From Pyropia yezoensis (lineage: Eukaryota > Rhodophyta > Bangiophyceae > Bangiales > Bangiaceae), in assembly GCA_009829735.1 (NCBI GenBank), contig CM020618.1:29922894-29986893 (forward strand): 64,000 nt of DNA, written 5' to 3'. The notes beneath the pieces are model-generated. The model made no database searches. It saw only the letters and a list, made by a program, of their open reading frames with translations, and was not told the origin of the DNA. Below, piece by piece: positions 43,134 through 51,339 of this stretch (the stretch's first letter is position 1; each line of letters opens with the position of its first letter). The position numbers and the translations under genes were made by a program.

Positions 43134-43361
43134 GTATTTGTCCCGTTTACTTGCCGTGTGCCGGCGCTGCGGTTACGAGTTTGTGCGCTATTCCTCCCCC
43201 TGGGTACGGTACCCCCTGTGGGACGCCCGTCTTGCCACATTGGTGGAGCAGCAGGGGATACGCTGACGCGCGTGGCTTGGCGCCACGACGCGGACGTGTG
43301 TCTTCTTTTTTTTTTTCTCGGTCAAGACGGTTGACGCAAGTCAACGTGCACCTGGACCTGG
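43134..43361 (+). mobile_element. Ty3 element D, left fragment: LTR end, primer-binding site and leader
   Basis: Upstream of 43239 lies about 105 bp that looks like the end of an LTR (ending CCACA). It is followed by T and the primer-binding site TGGTGGAGCAGCAGGGGA (43241-43258), identical to that of B and C, then leader sequence up to the B1 insertion at 43362. The element continues after B1 at 54113. The start of the D LTR is missing where D meets element A. Confidence 0.6.
43241..43258 (+). promoter_or_regulatory. Primer-binding site of element D
   Basis: Complementary to a tRNA 3' end reading TCCCCTGCTGCTCCACCA. The same 18 bases follow the LTR in B1 and C. Confidence 0.65.
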
Positions 43362-43725
43362 TGTAGCACAATAGGGATCCGTCGCACGTCCACTCTCAGG
43401 GAACACTCACCAAGGGGGATCGGCACCAACGTCACCGGGAGGCCAAGGTTGCTGTCCTTGGAGCGCAAGCCACGGGACCAAGATGGGAGCCCAAATGGGA
43501 GGGGTTTGTTGTTCTACCTTGGCCGGCGGTGGATTCGCCGCCGGCCCCCACGTTATAAACCCTCGGAGACACTACTAACTACCCTCCACCCCAAAATGCA
43601 AGTCCCTCTGGTCATACGTAACTTGTAGATACCGTGACCAGTCCGGACTCTCAAATTGAAAGCCAAGGATTAGAAGTAGCCCCCCCTAACATTAGGGTCA
43701 CAATACGGCCAACCATATTGCTACA
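43362..43725 (-). repeat. 3' LTR of B1
   Basis: 364 bp, starts TGTAGC and ends GCTACA; about one difference from 53749-54112. Confidence 0.95.
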
Positions 43726-43738
43726 TATCCCCCCCTTA
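43726..43738 (-). promoter_or_regulatory. Polypurine tract of B1
   Basis: Minus-strand AAGGGGGGGATA directly before the 3' LTR, the usual site of plus-strand priming. The same tract is next to the LTR of B2 (from 60858). Confidence 0.7.
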
Positions 43739-44316
43739 GATTCGGCCCGTCCTCGGGTCGAGTTGCATTCGGGATACCGAATGTAAGTGGGTCGTGTGAC
43801 CGTTTACCAGTCGGGTGGGGCTTTGCGCCCCGTCGCGACAGACACCCCTTTTCGAGGTTGTCTGAGGGGGGTGCCCCCCTTTGTGTGGTACACACACGAT
43901 CCGTTTTCCGGACCGTTAAATTCCCGATGCGGGTTCTGTTCACGACCCCCCTTTCCGAGAGGTGGTGCAAGCGGATCCGCCACCAGGTGTCTGGTGGTAG
44001 GGGAGCCCCTCTCGTGTTACCGAGTGAATGGGGGCGGCCGCTCCCGCTTTTCGCGGGGGCGGTTTCGGGGTGAACCCCTCTTGGTTGCCCCGTACGGGGG
44101 TGTCGCCCCGGCCCGCCCAGGTGCCTGGGTGTAGCCCGTTCGTAGCCTCGTGGGGCGCGGGTCGACCCGCGCGCCTGCGGCGCTTCTCGTGGCCGTTTGT
44201 GGTCATAAGTGCGGGCGCCCGCGCTTCCCTGGCTCGTCCGCGCGAGCGTTCCTCGTACCGGGTCGAGCAGGCCTCGGCTTTTCTGCAGGGGGCGCCCCTG
44301 CCACCCCGGTTGCACT

Positions 44317-46686
44317 ATGTCGGACCCCCAGGTACCCGGGGGCGAGGACGACCTCCTGCCTGAAGAGGGGGAAGAGATGATGGTGGACGACGTTCCCGTC
44401 TCCGCCACCGGCGCCGAGTGCTTCCTAGCGAGCTCGTCGGAGGACGAGGACGACCGGGTGACCGTTCGTGTGGCCCCGGACGAGGCGCCGGGCGGGTTGT
44501 CGTCTGTGTGTAGCGGCACGACGGCTCCGTCGGGTGGCGGACAACCGCGTGCAGCGGTGGCTTCTACCGCTTCTCCTCCGGCGGCCCGGATGGCTTCTGT
44601 CGCCGGTACCGGCGTGGCTCTACCTCAAGACGGTGTCGCCGGCGTGGCGGATGGTGGTGTTGGCACCCCGTCCAGTCCGGCGGGTCAAGACGGCGCGGGT
44701 GCCCGCCCGGTTGGTGTGTCCGCTGCGGCGGGTAGCGGGTCTACCCGTGCTGCCCCCGTGGTACCCACGTCGGGTCCGGGTGGCGGCGATGCTCTGCCCG
44801 CGGTGCCGCGGGCGTCTGGTGGTCAAGGTGGGTCTACACCGATGGCTGTGGACTCCGGTAGTTACTCCGGGCGGGCGCCCGTCCTTCTGTTTCCTCCTCG
44901 GCCGCGTGCGACTCCGGCGCCGGCCCCTCTTCCGGTGGGCCATCCCCCGGCGCCCCCTATTCTTCCTGGTCCTGCCCGGGTTGCCCAGTTGGGTGGCGGC
45001 GTCGCCGTGGCGGCGGGTCAACCCGCCATGTCGGTGTTCGACTTGGTGGCTCGGGTTCGAGGCCTGACTGTGCAAGAGTCAATGGAGTCCGATGGGCGGA
45101 TGCGGGTGGACTTCCACCTGCCCCATCCCCGTGGAGAGTCCTCCCGGCGCGTCAAGGTGGACCCGAGTTGGGAGCGGGAGTTGGTGCGGCTGGTCAACCA
45201 GCCGAACGCGGTGCGAGTGGAACACCATTGGATCCTGAGTCAGCCGGACGACCGGCATGCGCAGCTTTGGCGTACTCGGGTGGGACGGGGTGAGGTCTAC
45301 CTCGACCCCAACTTCGGGGTATGCGACCTGATTGCTCCCGCGTTGCCGCGGGAGATTGACTACCCGGCTAGTGCTCGGGGGATTGCGGCGGCGGCGGAGC
45401 CGGTTGCGTTTGGGGAGACGGTGGGCAGTACCAGTCGGTATCCCGACTTTGATTACTACCCGGGGGTATCCCCGTATCTGTCGTTGACGGCTCCCTACCC
45501 GCCTATGGCGGGGTTGAAGTCGGCGTCGAGCTGGCGACGTAACCATGATGTCATGGCGGATGCGTTTCGCACGGATATAACGTGTGCGTTGCAGACCGGC
45601 AACGGTCGTGCGCCGGTATACACTCCCGTGCGCCCGCCGCTATGGCAGGAGGGGTGGGAACCCGCCCCTGCTTTCCGGCTTGACACCGGCTCCTGTCTCC
45701 GATACTTCGGGAGTGTGTTGGCCTCCCGGCCGGTCCACCCGTTGCAGGGTACCTTCACCCTTGAGGTTACCCTCGGGCAGGCGTCCTCCTTCTTGCTGTC
45801 CGTCCGCCGGCAGGGGCGCCTGTTTCATCTTCCGACGGGTGTCCGTCGGCACATCGCGCAGTTGGGCGTGGACCTGATAGCTGCCAAGACCGGGTTGGCC
45901 CGGGAGTTCGAGGCCCTGCTGGCTGTTCACGATGCCGTGAACTGGGCTGGGGTGTTGGCCCTTCCCCCGTACCGGGACCCGCAGGCTGGGGCTACCCCCT
46001 TGCCTCGTCACTCGTTGCGTATCCGGCGTACTCAGCCGGGTGAGCCTAGTTGCCATGGGTGGGCGTCCACCGAGGCCGTTCCTGACCTGGGTATTCCCAT
46101 GGTTATCCATGACCCTCTTCAGGTCCTTGCCCCGTGGCTCGGTAACCCGATACCGGCGGCGGTTGGCCGTCGTCCCCGAGAGTGGGGCTCTGTGGGTGGG
46201 GAGCGTGAGGTGTCCCGTCGTCGGGCGGAGCCCCGCCGGGGTTACGGTGGAGCCCCTTCGGTAGGGTCCTACCGAGCCTCGTATCAGGTGCCACCGGCTC
46301 CGGTGGTAGCCGTGTCGGCTCCTTTGGCTCCTCTGGCTGCGCCAGTGTCCGCTCCCGACCCTGTCCTACATGACGGGGGTCCCCGTCTCTGGTATGAGGG
46401 CGTTGACGCCCTTGTTGCCCGCGCAATGCGGGAGGGTCTCTCTGTTAGCTGGGGGGATATCCCCCCAGGTGCTGCGCTAGTTGGGTCAGCGCGTTGCTTC
46501 GGTGGCGTGCTGGACCGCCTCCAGAAAGCTCTGGAGGACGTGGAGGCTGGCCGCAGCACCCTCGTCCAGCTATGCACCGAGGTAACTCGGGTGATTGACC
46601 GTCGTGAGATTGCCGACCGGTGGAGCACGGAGGTATACGCGCTTACGCGTGAGTGGCCTCCCTCGGGCAGTGGGTCTACCCACTGA
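44317..46686 (+). CDS. Antisense extra ORF of B1 (789 aa), function unknown
   Basis: Opposite strand to gag-pol, uninterrupted from an ATG at 44317 (MSDPQVPGGEDDLL). Acidic N-terminus (EEGEEMMVDD and SSSEDEDD), then a Gly/Pro/Ala/Ser-rich linker to about residue 225, then a folded-looking region with ARVRGLTVQESMESDGRMRV, HHWILSQPDDRHAQLW and CLRYFGSVLAS followed by FLLSVRRQGRLFHLPTG, and a C-terminal helical part (LDRLQKALEDVEAGRSTLVQ). No zinc knuckle, envelope-like membrane segment or enzyme motif is seen. The part from about residue 230 on is nearly identical to the B2 copy although the N-termini differ strongly, and the middle resembles the antisense ORF of element A. The region 43739-44316 upstream is open to antisense promoter activity but unassigned. 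Confidence 0.75.
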   Translation: MSDPQVPGGEDDLLPEEGEEMMVDDVPVSATGAECFLASSSEDEDDRVTVRVAPDEAPGGLSSVCSGTTAPSGGGQPRAAVASTASPPAARMASVAGTGVALPQDGVAGVADGGVGTPSSPAGQDGAGARPVGVSAAAGSGSTRAAPVVPTSGPGGGDALPAVPRASGGQGGSTPMAVDSGSYSGRAPVLLFPPRPRATPAPAPLPVGHPPAPPILPGPARVAQLGGGVAVAAGQPAMSVFDLVARVRGLTVQESMESDGRMRVDFHLPHPRGESSRRVKVDPSWERELVRLVNQPNAVRVEHHWILSQPDDRHAQLWRTRVGRGEVYLDPNFGVCDLIAPALPREIDYPASARGIAAAAEPVAFGETVGSTSRYPDFDYYPGVSPYLSLTAPYPPMAGLKSASSWRRNHDVMADAFRTDITCALQTGNGRAPVYTPVRPPLWQEGWEPAPAFRLDTGSCLRYFGSVLASRPVHPLQGTFTLEVTLGQASSFLLSVRRQGRLFHLPTGVRRHIAQLGVDLIAAKTGLAREFEALLAVHDAVNWAGVLALPPYRDPQAGATPLPRHSLRIRRTQPGEPSCHGWASTEAVPDLGIPMVIHDPLQVLAPWLGNPIPAAVGRRPREWGSVGGEREVSRRRAEPRRGYGGAPSVGSYRASYQVPPAPVVAVSAPLAPLAAPVSAPDPVLHDGGPRLWYEGVDALVARAMREGLSVSWGDIPPGAALVGSARCFGGVLDRLQKALEDVEAGRSTLVQLCTEVTRVIDRREIADRWSTEVYALTREWPPSGSGSTH

Positions 46687-46998
46687 GGAGTGCTATTGGT
46701 TGTGAGGGAGAGGGCCCCGGTGACCCTTATGGTAGCCGGGTAGTAGTGAGTATAAACTCATCCCCTTCGGGGGCATTGCTTGCCTCTGTTTGCTGCCCTG
46801 GGGAGTACCCCTTCTGGCTCAGTGGTGCCTTGCCTCCCGTCCAACTTCTTCCGGTTGGTTCCTGCTTGGGGAGGTCATCCTCCCTCACGTTGTGTCTTGG
46901 CTTGGGGAGGTCATCCTCCCTTGTAAGCCCCCTATTTACTTCGATATTATCAAAGTTAGCCTTTACCTTTAAGTTAACTTATTAAGGTTCAGGTTTTA

Positions 46999-47084
46999 CT
47001 TAGTTACCTAAGCTTGACTCTACTTAGTTGCCTAAGCTTGGTTCGACTTAGAAACCTAAGTCTGTTTTGACTTAGAAACCTAAG
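46999..47084. repeat. Four hairpins with exact 24-bp period
   Basis: CTTAG-N4-CTAAG hairpins start at 46999, 47023, 47047 and 47071, each 14 bases. The loop plus stem reads CTTAGTTACCTAAG, CTTAGTTGCCTAAG, and CTTAGAAACCTAAG twice. They lie between the convergent 3' ends of pol (47111) and the antisense ORF (46686), where terminators or poly(A) signals of both transcripts would be expected. A weaker related unit may precede them near 46975. Confidence 0.85.
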
Positions 47085-47110
47085 TCTGCCGTAACCATGT
47101 CACAGCCTAC

Positions 47111-50100
47111 TTAGTAGGTATAAGCCTCACCCCCCAACAGCCGAAGTCGGTGTCGGTTGGGTTGTTGCAGTAGTCGTCGTCGCCTCATGTAAGGCATGAG
47201 GAGTTGGCGGGGTATATTCGCCGCCTGTTCCCAGGTGGGTGAGTCGTATCCGACCCACATAACTTTCACGTACCAGGGTCCTGGTAGGTTCGGGTCGGTG
47301 TGTCCGACCACGCTCTCTACTTGGTAAGGAATCCCATCCGGTCCCACCGGGTCATCTGACCGGTGGGTTGTAAGAGCTTCATGTAGCAACCCAGCCGGTA
47401 CCGGCTGAGGCTGCTCCGGCTTCGGAGCAGGTGTGACATCATTCACACTGATGCGTTGGATCTCCGTATCGGAGTGTAAGATAACAGAGTGGTCATCTCT
47501 GTGGAGAATCTGGTACGGTCCCTTGACCGGTTGCATGTGCTTGTTCCCCCGGAACTTCTGGTGTCTGATATAGACCCAGTCACCTGTTACCAGGGTTGAG
47601 TTGCGCACCCGTAACCGGGCGTCGAAGTTCTTCTTATATCGAAGTTGTGTTCTGTCAAGGGCACCCTTGAGCTTAGGAATCATCCACGATAGCTTGGCCA
47701 ACCAAGCTAGGTGGATACGTTCGGCCGGTCGGCCTTTCGGTGTATCATACCGAGTGCACCTTCCTGGTGGCAGCGTCAGATTACCGACGCCTAGTGGCAT
47801 GACCCACTCCAGCGGAGCGATGTTTGTGCTCCGATGTGGCCTGGCATTGTATGCCAGGGTGAGTACGGACAGAAGCCTGTCCCAAGTGTTCGTGTGCTCG
47901 GCCACGTAGCACTGTAGCATCTTGACGATGGTGCGGTTGAACCGCTCCACCTGCCCGTTGGTTTGCGGGTGGTAGTCGGATGCCCGACGTGGTTCGATAC
48001 CGAACATGCCCAGGACCTTAGTGCAGAATGCTGACGTAAGGTTTGCTCCGTTGTCGGAGAGGAGTTGCTTCATGACTCCGTATGCACTGATCCAGTGGTC
48101 AACCACTGCGTTCATGATGGTGTATGCCGTATCATTCGGGATGGCTGCCGCTCGTGACAGCTTAGTGAACCGGTCAGACATGACCAGGATGTACCTGTTC
48201 CCTTCTTCCGTTACCGGAAGTGGCCCGAGTATGTCGATAGCGACCTGCTCGTTGGGCCCATCAGGTGGGAATAGCTTCATGGCAGACGCCTGCTTATGCA
48301 GACTCATGCGGATACGTGCACAGGGGTGGCATCTCCTTACGTGGTCGACCACGTCGACGGCCATTGCTGGCCAGTAGAAGAACCTTCGCATTGCGGCGAA
48401 CATACGTGAACCCCCCGGGTGTCCGGCTGTGGGGTTCTCGTGTTCTCGTTCGATGACGGCTTGCCGTAAGGACACGGGAACCACGACTTGATGTCGTCCA
48501 TCGGCGGGTGCCCGCCGGTATATGAGTCCGTCTTCGTTCTCGGAGAAGATGCCGGCCGTACCGGCCAGGAGGTTAGCGCGATGACGTCTACAGTCGTCGT
48601 CAATGGTTTGTGCCTCGCGGAAGTCCGCGAGGGTTAGTGGGCATGCTCGGTGTGCCATGGTATGGTCAACCATACCTTGGGTAGCGTTACCCACCATGCA
48701 GACCGGTACCACCGGGATGTCCTCGTCCACCGGGCGGGTATCCCCGCTCGGGGTGTCGAGTCGAGACAATGCGTCTCCGAGATGGTGGGTTGACCCAGCC
48801 TTATACACGGTACGGTAGTCGTGCTCGGCCATTTTTAGCCTCCATCGGGCTAGCCTCCCATGGCTATCGGAATCCTTGTCACCAAGGTTGAGGAGCCATC
48901 GTAGGGGTTCGTGGTCGGACCTCACGATGAACCTGGAGCCCTCCAGGTATGGACGGAGCAGTTGCACTGCCCATATAACTCCGAGGCATTCACGCTCGGT
49001 GGCACTATAGTTCCGCTCAGCCGGGTTGAGTGTCCGGCTGAAGTATCCTACCGGACGTAGGTCCGGAATAACTTTATCGGTACCGATCAACGTCTCCCCC
49101 TGTAGCAGGGTGCATCCCACTTGGGTGTCGCACGCATCGACATCGATGACGAAGGTACCCCGTCGGTGCCGTAACGCAAGGACGGGTGGGGATAGTAGGG
49201 CTCGCTTCAGCGACTCGAATGCCTCCTCTTCGCTAGGCGAAGGGGGTTGGAGTACCTTGGGCAGGGTACTGCTCGTAAGAACCGTTAACGGTTTAGCTAT
49301 CCGAGCGAAGTCCTTGACGAACCGTCGGTATACATTGCACATTCCCAGGAAGCTCTTGAGCTGTGTCTGGGTGTTAGGGAACCGGGCATCCCGGAGTGCC
49401 CGGGTATTGGCTTCGAGTACCCCTAGTTTACCAGGGGTTATCTGGTGGCCTAGATACTCGACCGTCTGTTGGAAGAAGGCGCACTTCTTCAGACGCAGGG
49501 TTACCCCGGCGTTCCGCAAGAGGGTCAGTACCTCGTCCACATGTTGCACATGGTCATCCATGTTACGCGAGAAGACGATAACGTCATCGAGGTACACTAG
49601 GCAGTTACGCCACTTCACCCCCGACAGTATAATGTCGATAGCCCGCTGGAATGTAGCGGGGGCGTTGGACAATCCGAAGGGCATCCTTAGGAACTCGTAC
49701 ACTCCACTGTGACAGACGAATGCCGTCTTGGGGATATCCTCGTCCGCCACCGGGATCTGCCAGCATCCAGCATTGCAGTCGATGGTGGTAAACACCGTAG
49801 CCTCCCCCAGGGAGTCGATGCATTCATCCATCCTTGGTAAAGGGTATGAGTCCTTCTTGTTAACCAAGTTGAGGCGTCGATAATCGATGCAAAACCGAGG
49901 GGTTTGATCCTTCTTCGGCACAATAACGACTGGGGCACCCCATTCCGACATCGAAGGTCGGATCATCTTAGCTTCACTCATCCTCTTCACTTCTCCATCA
50001 ACGATCTCTCGTTGCATAGGTCCCGCTCGGTGCGGTTGTGACCGGGCGGGGCGTGCGCCTGGTACCAGGTCTATACGATGTTGGGTTGCCCCAATGGTAC

Positions 50101-51331
50101 CCAGGGCTCCGCCTGTCCACATGACGTCATGATTTCTTAACATCCGTCGTGCCCCTTCGGCTACGGAAGGGGGAAGGTGGTCGAGGTCAGCCTCGGCCAG
50201 TGCCTTCAATGCTTCTTGGTCCTTCGGCGGAATATCCGCCGGTAATGATGGTCGACTAGGCTTCCCGTCATCGAGTTGCTGTCGCTCGGTGGTCTCGGCG
50301 ACTGCCAGCACCTCAAGTGGGTCCACTTGACCTTCTTTGTCAGGGGTAAGGATATCTCCTTCGTAGAGCTCGGCAATCCCGAGGATAGTTTCCTTCGGGA
50401 GGGTGACTGCCTTACGGCGATAGTTCGCCATCACTAGGAGGGACGACCCTCCTGATGGGAGATCTATGAGACCGTTGGCCATGGTCAACCCATGGCGCTT
50501 GTACGTCCGCAAGTTGGACTTGACTCTGCAGATGCCTGCGAGGTCACAGTTAACCGGGAGGACTGTCTCCGACAACGGCTCAAAGCGAGTTCGCTTGGCC
50601 AACCGAAGTGTCTTCGGCTCGACACTTGCGTACACCTCAGCCACATCAACGTGGCTCCCTTGTAGCGTCAGGTCCCTGACGATAGCCGTGTGTCCTCGCT
50701 TCGTCCCGTCGGCTTCTTGAAGCTCGACGGTCCTCCGGGCTGGCCGGATTGCGTCAACGTGAACGTTGATGAAGGTGCACCCCAGTATGCAGGGCACCGA
50801 TAGGGTCTCACACACCAGGAAGTCGACTTCCGTGGTGAGTTCCCCGATGGTCACCCGCAGCGACATCGCTGCGGTCGTACGAATGAGGCGACCATTCGCG
50901 TCCTTGATGGTGGGTCCCCGAGTCACTCTGACTCGCGGAAGCCACTTGTCCGGGAGGGTATCCTTCCGGATAAGGCTGGGTCCAGCCCCTGTATCCAGTA
51001 CAGGGTAGTACGATCGTGTCGACTGGGGGTCAACCCCCAGTGTGGCTGATACCTTGAAGTTCTCCAAGGTAAACAGCACGTGGCCTACACCGATATCCGG
51101 TGTAGCTCGGGCATCCTGAACAGGACCCTTGTCTGGTTCCATGTGACGGGGCTTCCCGTCCTCTCCTCCCAACCTTGGTGGTTGGTCATCAATCCCCTGA
51201 CGCCGTGTCGTCGGGGCCGGAAGGTGTACCCGGGGGTTGATGCGGCGTCGGCTCAACCGCGCTCTCCGTGGGGCTTTCCCCGCGGTACTCCGGGGTGGCT
51301 TGCTTGGGTTACCCCAGCGCCCCCCGGTCAT
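47111..51331 (-). CDS. pol: B1 pol: protease, reverse transcriptase, RNase H, integrase, chromodomain
   Basis: 1,406 residues in a frame different from gag, starting 9 bases after the gag stop codon. Protease DTGAG at 113-117; reverse transcriptase with FCIDYRRLNL (480-489), MPFGLSNAPATF (550-561) and catalytic YLDD (580-583); RNase H beginning FVIDVDACDTQVGC (about 727); integrase with an HHCC zinc region (CHPCARI), the D-D-E core regions DILGPLPVTEEG and LLSDNGANLTS and a YHPQTNGQVERFN block; and a C-terminal chromodomain (YQVESVVGHTD, then VMWVGYDSPTWEQAANIP). The domain order and chromodomain place it in the chromoviruses, whose chromodomain can direct integration to marked chromatin. Confidence 0.93.
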   Translation of the reverse strand: MTGGRWGNPSKPPRSTAGKAPRRARLSRRRINPRVHLPAPTTRRQGIDDQPPRLGGEDGKPRHMEPDKGPVQDARATPDIGVGHVLFTLENFKVSATLGVDPQSTRSYYPVLDTGAGPSLIRKDTLPDKWLPRVRVTRGPTIKDANGRLIRTTAAMSLRVTIGELTTEVDFLVCETLSVPCILGCTFINVHVDAIRPARRTVELQEADGTKRGHTAIVRDLTLQGSHVDVAEVYASVEPKTLRLAKRTRFEPLSETVLPVNCDLAGICRVKSNLRTYKRHGLTMANGLIDLPSGGSSLLVMANYRRKAVTLPKETILGIAELYEGDILTPDKEGQVDPLEVLAVAETTERQQLDDGKPSRPSLPADIPPKDQEALKALAEADLDHLPPSVAEGARRMLRNHDVMWTGGALGTIGATQHRIDLVPGARPARSQPHRAGPMQREIVDGEVKRMSEAKMIRPSMSEWGAPVVIVPKKDQTPRFCIDYRRLNLVNKKDSYPLPRMDECIDSLGEATVFTTIDCNAGCWQIPVADEDIPKTAFVCHSGVYEFLRMPFGLSNAPATFQRAIDIILSGVKWRNCLVYLDDVIVFSRNMDDHVQHVDEVLTLLRNAGVTLRLKKCAFFQQTVEYLGHQITPGKLGVLEANTRALRDARFPNTQTQLKSFLGMCNVYRRFVKDFARIAKPLTVLTSSTLPKVLQPPSPSEEEAFESLKRALLSPPVLALRHRRGTFVIDVDACDTQVGCTLLQGETLIGTDKVIPDLRPVGYFSRTLNPAERNYSATERECLGVIWAVQLLRPYLEGSRFIVRSDHEPLRWLLNLGDKDSDSHGRLARWRLKMAEHDYRTVYKAGSTHHLGDALSRLDTPSGDTRPVDEDIPVVPVCMVGNATQGMVDHTMAHRACPLTLADFREAQTIDDDCRRHRANLLAGTAGIFSENEDGLIYRRAPADGRHQVVVPVSLRQAVIEREHENPTAGHPGGSRMFAAMRRFFYWPAMAVDVVDHVRRCHPCARIRMSLHKQASAMKLFPPDGPNEQVAIDILGPLPVTEEGNRYILVMSDRFTKLSRAAAIPNDTAYTIMNAVVDHWISAYGVMKQLLSDNGANLTSAFCTKVLGMFGIEPRRASDYHPQTNGQVERFNRTIVKMLQCYVAEHTNTWDRLLSVLTLAYNARPHRSTNIAPLEWVMPLGVGNLTLPPGRCTRYDTPKGRPAERIHLAWLAKLSWMIPKLKGALDRTQLRYKKNFDARLRVRNSTLVTGDWVYIRHQKFRGNKHMQPVKGPYQILHRDDHSVILHSDTEIQRISVNDVTPAPKPEQPQPVPAGLLHEALTTHRSDDPVGPDGIPYQVESVVGHTDPNLPGPWYVKVMWVGYDSPTWEQAANIPRQLLMPYMRRRRLLQQPNRHRLRLLGGEAYTY

Positions 51332-51339
51332 CCTTCCTC

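Noticed and set aside
43042-43266. Plus-strand frame with CRRCG ending at the D primer-binding site
   Set aside because: It spans the A-D junction and the LTR end, so it is a composite of unrelated pieces rather than a gene.
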